Shown here in pieces: positions 16,445-24,172 of a stretch of 32,207 nucleotides of DNA. A program made the position numbers and the translations under genes. Source of the stretch: DATMMS01 sp036824145 (GTDB lineage: Bacteria; Chloroflexota; Dormibacteria; DASZGP01); assembly GCA_036824145.1 (NCBI GenBank), contig DAITAT010000016.1, positions 1 to 32,207 on the forward strand, in the 5' to 3' direction. The notes under the pieces were generated by a model that was given only the letters and a program-made list of their open reading frames with translations, ran no database searches and had not been told where the DNA came from. Numbering within the stretch: position 1 is the stretch's first letter; each line of letters starts with the position of its first letter.

Positions 16445-17761
16445 TTACGGGATCGGGACGCCGTTGGCGGGCGGGGCGATCGGCCCACCCGTGAAGGTCT
16501 TTATCGGCCCGGAATCGGTTGAGACGTAGGTGTCGCCCTGGGGCACCGCCTGTCCTCCGGTGATCAAAAAGATCCGCTCACCGAGGAACCCGAGGTGATT
16601 GTTGGTGGAATAACCCAGGGGCACGATGCCCGGACCGCGCGACACCTTGCCGCTGTTGAGGGTGTCAATGACGCCCTGGCGGGTTGGGTTCTGGCCGGCC
16701 TTGGTCATCAGGTCCACGAAGGTGTAGGCCACCCCCAGCCCATATTCGACGTTGCCGTCCATGGGCAGGTCGGGGATGTACTTGTCGTGGACCTGGGTGA
16801 ACAGCTTGATCCACGGGTCATTGGTCAGCGAGAGAGCGGGCATGTAGTAGCCGCTCACGAGACCCTCGAGGAGGGACGCACCCGCGGCCCCCTTGGAGAA
16901 GTTCTTCACCAGTCCGGTCAGCGTGATCGGGTCTGAGCCGACGCTGCTCACAACCCATGTCGGGTGATAGCCGACCTTGGCTGCGCCCAGCAGCATCAGC
17001 GCGGTGAAGGCTGGGATCGAGTAGAGCACCACGACCTTGGCGTCGCTTGCCTGCAGGGCCGCGATCTGGGTGCCGATGTTGGTGTTGGTGGGCACATATT
17101 TCTGTCGCGAGACGACGTTCGCGCTGGCGATCTGGAGGTCGGCGCCTTTGACGCCGTCGAGGCCGAACTCATCGTCCTGGTAGAAGTACCCGACCTTCTG
17201 GCCGGCGAAGTTCTTGTTGACGTACTGGCCGAGGATCTGGCCTTCGATGGTGTAGTCGGGCTGCCAGCCGTAGGTGTAGGGGTGATTGAAGGTGGTGTTC
17301 CAGCAATCGCAGCCGGAGGCCACAAAGAGGTCCGGGACCTTCTCGGTGTTCAGGTAGTCGACGACCGATAGGTGGGTCGGGGTTCCCAAGGCATCGAAGA
17401 TGGCAAAGACCTTGTCCTGGAGCACCTGCTTGCGGGTGATGGTGGTGGTCTTTGTGGGGTTGTAGCCGTCGTCCTCGTACTTGTAGACGATCTTCCGGCC
17501 GCGCACTCCGCCGTGGTCGTTGACCCACTGGAAGTAGGCGTTGGAGGCCTTCGAGATCTCGGAGTACCCCGGTGCGGCGGGGCCGGTCAACGGCTGGGTG
17601 CTGCCGATCGTGATGGTGGTCGCGGTGATCCCTGGCGCGGACGCTGTCGGTCCGCTTGCTGACGAGCTGCCGCACGCTGTGGCCAGGAACGAGAGGCCGA
17701 CGCCAAGCGCCAGCAAGCGATTCCACCGAGCCGGGCTCGAAAGCTTCTTCGTCACCGCCAT
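16445..17761 (-). CDS. Branched-chain amino acid/amide-type ABC transporter substrate-binding lipoprotein
   Basis: Solute receptor of 438 aa, last gene of the liv-type operon. The N-terminal signal ends at C30 (LATAC), so it is likely lipid-anchored. The mature part opens with ITIGSTQPLTGPAA and FQWVNDHGGVRGRKI, the hallmark of the type 1 periplasmic-binding (LivJ/LivK) fold. A Cys pair in SGCDCWN and aromatic residues may line the pocket. The ATG has GGAGGTGC about 7 bases upstream. The ligand could be branched-chain amino acids, amides, urea or aromatic acids; the sequence alone does not decide. Confidence 0.9.
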   Translation of the reverse strand: MAVTKKLSSPARWNRLLALGVGLSFLATACGSSSASGPTASAPGITATTITIGSTQPLTGPAAPGYSEISKASNAYFQWVNDHGGVRGRKIVYKYEDDGYNPTKTTTITRKQVLQDKVFAIFDALGTPTHLSVVDYLNTEKVPDLFVASGCDCWNTTFNHPYTYGWQPDYTIEGQILGQYVNKNFAGQKVGYFYQDDEFGLDGVKGADLQIASANVVSRQKYVPTNTNIGTQIAALQASDAKVVVLYSIPAFTALMLLGAAKVGYHPTWVVSSVGSDPITLTGLVKNFSKGAAGASLLEGLVSGYYMPALSLTNDPWIKLFTQVHDKYIPDLPMDGNVEYGLGVAYTFVDLMTKAGQNPTRQGVIDTLNSGKVSRGPGIVPLGYSTNNHLGFLGERIFLITGGQAVPQGDTYVSTDSGPIKTFTGGPIAPPANGVPIP

Positions 17762-17829
17762 TTCAGCACCTCCACCACGCTCTTAACTGGCCAGCAGCAT
17801 CATAAGCGCCATCGCGCATTCATGTTGGG

Positions 17830-18855
17830 CTACGACTGACGGTTACTTCCGAGCCTTACCGCCAAGAGTCGGCGGACGAGGCGCACGCCTCCCTGGATGC
17901 CATTCGGAAACGCCAGCATGGTGACCACAAAGGCTGCGCCGTAGAGCGCCAGCGGCATGTTGTCCTTGACCGTGCTGGGCAAGTGCACCAGGTCCGTCAG
18001 ACCATTGGTGACCTGGGGTAGAAAGACGATCGCCGCCGCCCCGTATACCGCTCCTGCCAGGCTGCCGAGTCCGCCGATGACCACCGCGGCGAGGATCTCC
18101 AGCGACAGCGAGAGGCCGAAGCCGGCGGGTGCGGTGATCCCCGCCCAGTAGGCGAAAAGCGACCCGGCGAGACCGGCGCAGGCGCCGCTCAGCACAAACG
18201 CGGTGACCTGGGTACCGGCAACCTGGATGCCAGAGAGGGCGGCGGCGACCTCGTCGTCCCGAACCGCCCGGAAGTCACGGCCAAAGCGGCTGCGCGTGAC
18301 GTTGGCGAGCAGGATGAAGCTCACCAGCGCCGCGACCAGGCAGATGTAGGCAAGCCATCTTTCTGGCGGGAAGTCGGCGCCGAGCACGGCCGGCGCCGTC
18401 AGCGGCGGCACCGAAAGCCCCTGGTCGCCACCGAAAACCCCGGAGAACCGGAGCGTGACCCCCGGCAGTCCGACGGCAAGAGCCAGGGTGGCGCCCGCCA
18501 GGTACGGTCCGCGCAGACGTGCCGCCGCAGCCCCGACCACCACCGACGCCAGGCCGGCCACCCCGACAGAGGCCAGCATCACCAATGGCGCCGGCAGGCC
18601 GGGGTTGTGCTGGACCAGCAGGGAGGTGGTGTAGGCGCCGATTCCCATGAGCGCCCCGTGCCCCAGCGACAGCTGCCCGTTGAGCCCGATCAGGATCGTC
18701 AGCCCCGCGCCGGCGATGGCAAAGAGGCCGACCGCGGCCAGCTGGTAGTCGGGGAACGGGTCGACGACATAGATGAGCACCCCGGCCAACACGGCAGCGC
18801 CAATTCCCAGGACCATGTGGCGCACGAGGCTGTTGCCGGGCAACCGCTGCTTCAT
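17830..18855 (-). CDS. livM: Branched-chain amino acid-type ABC transporter permease (LivM-like)
   Basis: Inner-membrane permease of 341 aa with about nine hydrophobic helices. The LivM signature region GLNGQLSLGHGALMGIGAYTTS is followed downstream by the EAA-like FRAVRDDEVAAALSGI and ILAAVVIGGLGSLAGAVYGAA. The ATG overlaps the LivH stop as ATGA, so translation is coupled. It forms the transport channel with LivH and is driven by LivG and LivF. The livK-like gene follows after 68 bases. Confidence 0.92.
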   Translation of the reverse strand: MKQRLPGNSLVRHMVLGIGAAVLAGVLIYVVDPFPDYQLAAVGLFAIAGAGLTILIGLNGQLSLGHGALMGIGAYTTSLLVQHNPGLPAPLVMLASVGVAGLASVVVGAAAARLRGPYLAGATLALAVGLPGVTLRFSGVFGGDQGLSVPPLTAPAVLGADFPPERWLAYICLVAALVSFILLANVTRSRFGRDFRAVRDDEVAAALSGIQVAGTQVTAFVLSGACAGLAGSLFAYWAGITAPAGFGLSLSLEILAAVVIGGLGSLAGAVYGAAAIVFLPQVTNGLTDLVHLPSTVKDNMPLALYGAAFVVTMLAFPNGIQGGVRLVRRLLAVRLGSNRQS

Positions 18856-19730
18856 ACGCGGCGGTGGCCAATGCTGGAGAAGATGCCCTCGGGACGGACC
18901 ATCAGCAGCACGATCAGGATCAGGAGCGCACCCGCGGTCTCGAGTTCGACGCCGAGGTAGCCGCCCACATAGGAGAGCGCCAGGCCAAGTCCGAGGCCGC
19001 CGGCAAGAGCACCCACCGGGCTGTCGAGGCCACCCAGTATCGCGGCCGTGAAACCGAAGACCAGGACGGGGTCGAGGCTGTTCGGGGATAGCAGCACCAC
19101 GGGCGCCACGAGCACGCCCGCCAGCGCCCCGGCCATCGACGCCAGCGCCCAGCCCAGGGTCAGCATCCGCCCGACCCGGACCCCGAGGAGCCGGGCGACC
19201 TCCGGCGCGAATGCGGCGGCGCGCATCTGCAGACCGACGCTGGTGAAGCGGAACAGTCCGTACAGCAGCGCCATCGTCAGCAGGACGCTGGCCAGCGTGA
19301 AGATGTCGAAGGGCGAGTAGGGGATGCGGGTGTTGCCGACATCGATCCCAATGAAGCTGAGGGCCGGCGGGAAGGACCGGATCTGCCCGCCGTAGATCAT
19401 CGGCACGATCGCCTGCAAGAAGAGGAGCAGCCCCAGCGTCAGGATCACGGCATTGAGCGGTGGCCCGGACGCGACGCGACGGATCAGCAGCCGCTCGACG
19501 ACGGCGCCCAGCACCAGGCCGGCGAGCAGCGCGGCCCCGAAGCCCAGCCAGTAGGAACCTGTCTTCTCGATCACCGAGAGCGAGATGAAGGTGGTGAACA
19601 TCGCCATCGCCCCCTGGGCGAAGTTGACGATCCGGGTGGCGCGCCAGATCAGCACCAGGGCCAGGGCCAGGGCGGCGTAAACCATCCCCGCGGAGACGCC
19701 GTCCAGGGTTAGGACCAGGAACTGGTGCAT
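18852..19730 (-). CDS. livH: Branched-chain amino acid-type ABC transporter permease (LivH-like)
   Basis: Permease of 292 aa with about eight hydrophobic helices. It starts LTLDGVSAGMVYAALALALVLI and ATRIVNFAQGAMAMFTTF, the classical LivH opening. A later segment FTAAILGGLDSPVGALAGG matches the family coupling region. The ATG has GGAGGG 6 bases upstream. It is separated from LivF by 32 bases and overlaps LivM. Confidence 0.92.
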   Translation of the reverse strand: MHQFLVLTLDGVSAGMVYAALALALVLIWRATRIVNFAQGAMAMFTTFISLSVIEKTGSYWLGFGAALLAGLVLGAVVERLLIRRVASGPPLNAVILTLGLLLFLQAIVPMIYGGQIRSFPPALSFIGIDVGNTRIPYSPFDIFTLASVLLTMALLYGLFRFTSVGLQMRAAAFAPEVARLLGVRVGRMLTLGWALASMAGALAGVLVAPVVLLSPNSLDPVLVFGFTAAILGGLDSPVGALAGGLGLGLALSYVGGYLGVELETAGALLILIVLLMVRPEGIFSSIGHRRV

Positions 19731-19762
19731 CTCAGCCCTCCTCCGATTCAGCAGCTTGCAAA

Positions 19763-20470
19763 TCAGTAACCCAGGTACGCATGCCAGACAGATTCGTCTT
19801 TGGCCATCACGTCCGCGGCACTGGCGGCTACGACTTTGCCCACCGATAGCAGCACAGCTTCGTCGGCGATCGCCAGCGCGATGCGCGCGTTCTGCTCCAC
19901 CAGCAGCACCGACAGGCCGCGGTCCCGGCTCAGCCCGTGGACCAAGCGCATGATCTCGGTCACCAGCCGAGGGGCCAGCCCCAGCGAGGGCTCATCCAGC
20001 AGCAGCCACCGGGGCCTCGCCATCAGCGCCCTGCCGATGGCCAGCATCTGCCGTTCGCCGCCGGAGAGCGAGAGCGCCAGCTGGCTCCGCTTCGGTGGCA
20101 AGACCGGGAAGATCTCGTAGACCTCAGCCATGGCGCGACGGAGGTCGGCTCCGTCGTTGCGCCAGAGGTGTCCGAGGCGCAGATTGTCCTCGACCGTCAG
20201 CTCGCGGATCACGCCGCCGCCCTCCGGAACGTGCACGATGCCGAGCCGGGTGATGTCTTCGACCCGAAGCTTGGCCAGGTCGGCGCCGTCGCAGCGGACG
20301 GTGCCGGCGGCTGGACGGAGCAGCCCGGAGATGGTTCGCAGGAGGGTGGTCTTGCCGGCTCCGTTGGGTCCCAGCACGGTGGTGATGCCGCGCTCGCCAA
20401 GGCTTATGGAGACGCCGTCGAGGGCGCGGACGGCGCCATAAGTCACCGACAGGCCCTCGACCTCAAGCAT
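19763..20470 (-). CDS. livF: Branched-chain amino acid-type ABC transporter ATP-binding protein (LivF-like)
   Basis: ATPase of about 235 aa. It has Walker A GPNGAGKTT, LivF-specific GIVHVPEGGGVIRELTVEDNL, signature LSGGERQMLAIGRAL, Walker B RWLLLDEPSLGL and the switch region LLVEQNARIALAIAD. An ATG 39 bases inside the open frame (20470) gives the family start MLEVEGLSVTYGAV and overlaps the LivG stop by 8 bases, so it is preferred over the upstream start at 20509. It pairs with LivG to energise LivH and LivM. Confidence 0.92.
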   Translation of the reverse strand: MLEVEGLSVTYGAVRALDGVSISLGERGITTVLGPNGAGKTTLLRTISGLLRPAAGTVRCDGADLAKLRVEDITRLGIVHVPEGGGVIRELTVEDNLRLGHLWRNDGADLRRAMAEVYEIFPVLPPKRSQLALSLSGGERQMLAIGRALMARPRWLLLDEPSLGLAPRLVTEIMRLVHGLSRDRGLSVLLVEQNARIALAIADEAVLLSVGKVVAASAADVMAKDESVWHAYLGY

Positions 20471-21254
20471 CGGCCACGTCCAGCTCTTCTCCGAGGTAGG
20501 CCGCGACAACGGCGGGGTCGGCCTGGACCGCGGCGGGAGTCCCGGCCGCGATGACCTGACCGAAGTCGAGCACCGTGACCCGGTCCGAGGCCGACATGAC
20601 CAGGTCCAGCCGGTGCTCGACGAGGGCGATGGTCATCCGCTCACGCCAGCCCCGGAGGCGCTCGGTGAGCTCCTTGATCTCGCTTTCGGTAAGGCCGCTC
20701 GCCGGCTCATCGAGGAGTAGCAGCGAGGGCTCACTCGCCAGCGCCCGGGCCAGCGCCACCCACTTCTGGACACCGAAAGGAAGCGTGGCCGGGTAGAAGT
20801 CGGCATAGCGCTCGATGCCCAGCTCCTTCAGCACCGCGAGCGCCGCGTCCCGGACTCGGGCCTCGTCATGGTCCGCCCGCGGCAACCCCAGGAGGGCCCA
20901 GGCGAACCCGGGCCGGCCCTGGCGCCGGGCGCCGGCCATCACGTTCTCGGCGACGGTCAGGCCATGCCATAGCCCAAGCCCCTGGAGCGTGCGCGAGATG
21001 CCCAGCCCCGTCAGCTGATGGGGATTGACGCCGGCCAGCGTGCGGCCCCGGTAGGTGATCTCGCCGGACTGCGGCCTGACGAAACCGCACACCGCGTTGA
21101 AGAAGGTGGTCTTGCCCGCGCCGTTGGGTCCGATCACCGCGGTGATCTGGTTTGCCGGGATCTCGATGGACACATCCTGCAGGGCGACGACCCCGCCGAA
21201 GCGAACAGTCAGTGACGTGGCCTGCAGGGCCGGCCCTTCAGTCAAAGCGGACAT
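20463..21254 (-). CDS. livG: Branched-chain amino acid-type ABC transporter ATP-binding protein (LivG-like)
   Basis: First gene of the liv-type operon, about 263 aa. It has Walker A GPNGAGKTT, the LivG-style GLGISRTLQGLGLWHGLTV, the signature LPFGVQKWVALARAL (weaker than the common LSYGQQR), Walker B SLLLLDEPASGL and ALVEHRLDLVMSASDRVTVLDFG. The ATG at 21254 gives MSALTEGPALQATSLTVRFGG and fits homologues. The open frame continues to 21362, but the extra 36 residues show no ABC pattern. Confidence 0.9.
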   Translation of the reverse strand: MSALTEGPALQATSLTVRFGGVVALQDVSIEIPANQITAVIGPNGAGKTTFFNAVCGFVRPQSGEITYRGRTLAGVNPHQLTGLGISRTLQGLGLWHGLTVAENVMAGARRQGRPGFAWALLGLPRADHDEARVRDAALAVLKELGIERYADFYPATLPFGVQKWVALARALASEPSLLLLDEPASGLTESEIKELTERLRGWRERMTIALVEHRLDLVMSASDRVTVLDFGQVIAAGTPAAVQADPAVVAAYLGEELDVADA

Positions 21255-21531
21255 TGTGGTCGACGATCTCACAATCGCGCCGGTGCTCGCTGGCCGCGGC
21301 GGTGTTAGGCGGACTAAAAAATCATCTAGGCGCTCGAAACGCTCGGCTGACCTCGCCCGCAAGCGGGACCACTACGGTCCGTCGCCAGTATCGGGCATAG
21401 GATCTGCGGATGGCACCACTCTTTCACGCGTGTCCACGGGACATGCGGGGCGGAGCCGGCCTGGGCGATCAGGCCTCATCTTGACCCCGGACGGTTTCGA
21501 AGACCTCGTGTAGGTCGACGGGAGGCAAGAC
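21255..21531. other. Divergent intergenic region, liv operon / nitronate monooxygenase gene
   Basis: About 277 bases separate the minus-strand liv operon from the plus-strand nitronate monooxygenase gene. Promoters for both should lie here. I see a short A-rich patch (around 21315) and TTGACC at 21480-21485, but no convincing paired box or palindrome, and no supported gene. Confidence 0.4.
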
Positions 21532-22383
21532 ATGCGAGCTCCATTTACCGACCTGGTCGGTTGTACGCTACCCATCCAGCTCGCCGCTATGGGTGGCGTG
21601 GGAACGCCAGAGCTCGCCGCCGCGGTAGCCAAAGCCGGTGGCCTGGGTATGGTGCCGGTGCTCGTTGAGCCGCCCGACACCAGCGCCGGGGCGGTGGGCC
21701 AGAACTTTCTCGCGGTCTTTGAACCCGAACTTGAGATGGTCTCCGAAGCTGCCCGGAAGGCGAGGGTTGTCGAGTTCTTCTACGCGTGGCCGGACCGCAT
21801 TTACGTCGACGCGGTAAAAGCTGCGGGTGCAATCGCCGCGTGGCAAGTAGGGTCGGTTGAGGAGGCCAGGGCGGCCGAGGATTGCGGGTGCGATTTCGTT
21901 ATCGCGCAGGGGACCGAAGCCGGCGGGCACGTCAGAGGCACGACTTCTCTGGACGCCCTGTTGCCGGCGGTCCTCGACGCCGTCTCAGTCCCCGTGCTCG
22001 CCGCGGGCGGGATCGCTACGGCTAGCCGCGTCGCCGAGCTCATCCAGCGTGGAGCCGGTGGAGTCCGCGTCGGGACACTTTTCCTCGCGACGCCCGAATG
22101 CGATGCCCATCCCTCCTATGTCAAGCGGCTGCTTGAAGCAACCGCTGACGACACGGTCATCACAACCCACTACGACGAGTCATGGCCCGATGCGCCACAC
22201 CGTGTGCTTCGCTCGTCGCTAGAAGCGGCGGAGAAATCCGGATGGCGGATGACCACGCCGCCGACGCGCTTGTTCGATGAGGGCGTTGACGCGATGGCGA
22301 TGTACGCGGGCACCGGTGTCGGCAGCGTGGTCGAAGTCAAAGCCGCCAGCGAGGTGGTCGCCGACCTCTGCAGCGAACTATAG
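21532..22383 (+). CDS. Nitronate monooxygenase family protein
   Basis: FMN-dependent TIM-barrel enzyme of the nitronate monooxygenase (2-nitropropane dioxygenase) family, 283 aa. Seen are PIQLAAMGGVGTPELAAAVAKAGGLGM at the N terminus, the flavin and catalytic segment AQGTEAGGHVRG with H133, and VPVLAAGGIATASRVAELI and GAGGVRVGTLFLATPE for phosphate binding. It is somewhat shorter than typical members (about 320-350 aa), mainly in the first third. GGAGG precedes the ATG. It may detoxify propionate 3-nitronate, but the family also includes enoyl reductase-like enzymes, so the substrate is open. Confidence 0.88.
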   Translation: MRAPFTDLVGCTLPIQLAAMGGVGTPELAAAVAKAGGLGMVPVLVEPPDTSAGAVGQNFLAVFEPELEMVSEAARKARVVEFFYAWPDRIYVDAVKAAGAIAAWQVGSVEEARAAEDCGCDFVIAQGTEAGGHVRGTTSLDALLPAVLDAVSVPVLAAGGIATASRVAELIQRGAGGVRVGTLFLATPECDAHPSYVKRLLEATADDTVITTHYDESWPDAPHRVLRSSLEAAEKSGWRMTTPPTRLFDEGVDAMAMYAGTGVGSVVEVKAASEVVADLCSEL

Positions 22384-22386
22384 GAA

Positions 22387-22407
22387 GGCAGGTGCGCGTC
22401 ACCTGCC
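22387..22407 (+). terminator. Hairpin after the nitronate monooxygenase gene
   Basis: GGCAGGTG, loop CGCGT and CACCTGCC form a perfect 8-bp stem starting three bases after the stop codon. No clear U tract follows, so it is a stem-only terminator or an mRNA 3'-end stabiliser. Confidence 0.5.
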
Positions 22408-22508
22408 CGAGGTTTCAGCTAACTACTCGTCGTTATCCCCGGGGACCCTTGCCTCTGCGCCCGTCTCCACCGTTTGCCCGCGCCCCGGCAGCCCGACTTG
22501 CCCCAGGC

Positions 22509-22705
22509 TCAGCCGATATTCTCGTGGCTCTCCGGCGCCGGACGTCCGGTCAGCTGTTCGTAGAAACCCGCGCCGTAGGTGACCTCCCAGGTCTCGGCGT
22601 ACGGATCGTGCTCCACCCAGTCAGGCAGGCAGCAAAGCCATCGGCGTCTCCGCTGGCGTACGTCGCCCAGGCCCGCCGGGCCACTTCCTTGTTGCCCTCG
22701 CTCAT
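22509..22705 (-). pseudogene. Frameshifted SnoaL-like (ester cyclase/NTF2-fold) remnant
   Basis: Reading from an ATG at 22705, the first frame gives MSEGNKEVARRAWATYASGDADGFAACL, a typical SnoaL-like opening. The expected continuation (DWVEHDPYAETWEV) appears only in the next frame. One missing base in CTGACTGG would restore it. The second frame then ends at 22509, far short of a whole SnoaL domain (about 120-140 aa). So it is both frameshifted and truncated, or carries a sequencing error plus a short end. It lies directly downstream of the TetR gene on the same strand. Confidence 0.6.
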
Positions 22706-22717
22706 TTCGGGGTAATG

Positions 22718-23374
22718 CTAAGCGGGAGGCGAGTTCAATGGCCGGTGGGCACGTGGCGTCTTCCGCTTGGGCGGCCGCGTCTCGCCCGGTTGCTCGATGC
22801 TGAGGAGCCGCCGGATGGCCCACGTGATGGTGGTGGATGTCTGCTCTCCTGTCGCCCCCGTCAAATCGGTGAAGGCCGCCAGCCCTGCTGACGAGCAGAG
22901 CACAACGATGAGGTCGCGCAGGTGACGCAGCTCGGCATCCGTGAACTGCTGGAATGGGGTGAGGGTCGCTTCGACCGCCCGCAATCGAGTCGCCCGGTTC
23001 TCCCTACGGTGACGCTGATAGACGGCGGATGTCGTGGCCGCCCGTAGGACCGGCGGGATCGCGGCCGTACGAACCATGATCCCGGGCAGCATCGATAGGA
23101 ACTCCTCGATATCCGTAGGCGCAGGCCTTGCATACATGGTTCCGATCGACTCGGCGTAGTGCCTGGCAAGTCCCTCCACCAGGTTGCGCCTGGCGGGAAA
23201 CAGACGCTGCACGGTTGCCACCGAGACACTCGCCTCGTCCGCCACCGCCCGATAAGTCAGCGCGCTGACATCACGGCTCAGCACCGCAGCCACCGCCTCG
23301 ATGACCTTGACGCGCGTGGCCTCAGCCTGCTCGACGCGAAGCTTGCTCACATACTCCCGGGGCACATCAAACAT
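22718..23374 (-). CDS. TetR-family transcriptional regulator
   Basis: Regulator of about 218 aa. The N-terminal helix-turn-helix (about 15-60) reads ATRVKVIEAVAAVLSRDVSALTYRAVADEASVSVATVQRLFPARRNLVEGLARHY in outline, the TetR DNA-binding pattern. The ligand domain is helical and unassigned, and the tail is rich in Pro, Lys and Arg. The start may be GTG 23392, ATG 23374 or a GTG three codons later. The palindrome at 23391-23407 argues for a start inside 23374. It is divergent from the membrane protein and phosphotransferase genes, so it probably represses them and itself. Confidence 0.85.
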   Translation of the reverse strand: MFDVPREYVSKLRVEQAEATRVKVIEAVAAVLSRDVSALTYRAVADEASVSVATVQRLFPARRNLVEGLARHYAESIGTMYARPAPTDIEEFLSMLPGIMVRTAAIPPVLRAATTSAVYQRHRRENRATRLRAVEATLTPFQQFTDAELRHLRDLIVVLCSSAGLAAFTDLTGATGEQTSTTITWAIRRLLSIEQPGETRPPKRKTPRAHRPLNSPPA

Positions 23375-23390
23375 ATTAGTACATACAATC

Positions 23391-23407
23391 ACCTATTGAC
23401 AATAGGT
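23391..23407. promoter_or_regulatory. Perfect 17-bp palindromic operator between TetR gene and membrane protein gene
   Basis: ACCTATTGACAATAGGT is a perfect inverted repeat with 8-base arms around one central A. It contains TTGACA on the plus strand and TTGTCA on the minus strand, so both divergent -35 boxes lie inside it. Repressor binding here would block both promoters. Assignment to the adjacent TetR is inference from position. Confidence 0.75.
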
Positions 23408-23425
23408 TTTACATTATGAAATACT
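23396..23425 (+). promoter_or_regulatory. Sigma-70-type promoter for the membrane protein/phosphotransferase operon
   Basis: Consensus TTGACA (23396-23401), an 18-base spacer and AATACT (23420-23425) preceded by TG at 23417-23418, an extended -10. The start ATG lies 33 bases after the -10 with a GGAGGAAAGG ribosome site. On the minus strand TTGTCA (23402-23397), 18 bases and TAATAT (23378-23373) form a facing promoter for the TetR gene. Confidence 0.65.
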
Positions 23426-23458
23426 GCGGTCCTGTTTTTCGATTTCGGAGGAAAGGAC

Positions 23459-24172
23459 ATGGGGGCAGTCGTTAGCCAGCCGCAGACCAAGGCCACGTCG
23501 GCGGCTCGGTCACAGAGGCGATCATTCGCGCAGGTCGCCGGGTTGGCGTTGGCGTTGACGCTCGTTTTGATAATCGTGGAGCATGGTGGCCCTGCCCTTG
23601 TCGCCGGCCAACGCGTGAGCGGTACCAGTGACGTAGGCGCCATCCGCCTCTTCTACGGTCACCAGGCTCTGCAGGCGTTCTGGGGGCTGGGCGGCATCGG
23701 CTTCATTGCCATGGTCTTCTTTGGCCTGTCGTTTCGCGCTTACCTTCGCACCTTCCAGCTCACCGCCGTGCAGGCTCTGCTGGTTGAATTCGCCACTGCC
23801 GCAATGCTGCTGGAAGCGCCGCTGATCGCGATCCAGATCGCGCTCCAGGCGGCACTGGTACAGGTGGCCACGTCCGGCACCGACAGCGGCGTGCTTGCCC
23901 TGTTTGCCGGCTGGGACTGGATCTACAACGGTTCAACCTACTGGTTCGAGGTCGCCTGGATGGCGACGTGGGCTTTCCTAGCGCTGCGAACCGGCGCGCT
24001 GCCCAAGTGGGTCGCGATTGCGGGCGGCATCGGCGCGATCGGTTTGCTCTTCAACTCCACCGTCCTCACCCTGCGGCTTCCAGACGCGTCCACCCTGGTT
24101 CCGACCGCTGTACTTGCCATCTGGATGGTCGCGACGGTGTCCCACCTCGCCCGTGGAGGGACGCAGAATTGA
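23459..24172 (+). CDS. Polytopic membrane protein (DUF4386-like)
   Basis: Protein of 237 aa with about six transmembrane helices spread over residues 25-232. A cytosolic, Lys/Arg-containing N terminus precedes helix one (VAGLALALTLVLIIVEHGG). The general layout and the late GALPKWVAIAGGIGAIGLLF helix resemble DUF4386-type proteins; that match is by eye and tentative. A strong GGAGG ribosome site precedes the ATG. The gene is controlled by the TetR-type operator and extended -10 promoter upstream. Its stop overlaps the TTG start of the phosphotransferase as TTGA, so the two products are coupled and likely act together. Confidence 0.75.
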   Translation: MGAVVSQPQTKATSAARSQRRSFAQVAGLALALTLVLIIVEHGGPALVAGQRVSGTSDVGAIRLFYGHQALQAFWGLGGIGFIAMVFFGLSFRAYLRTFQLTAVQALLVEFATAAMLLEAPLIAIQIALQAALVQVATSGTDSGVLALFAGWDWIYNGSTYWFEVAWMATWAFLALRTGALPKWVAIAGGIGAIGLLFNSTVLTLRLPDASTLVPTAVLAIWMVATVSHLARGGTQN

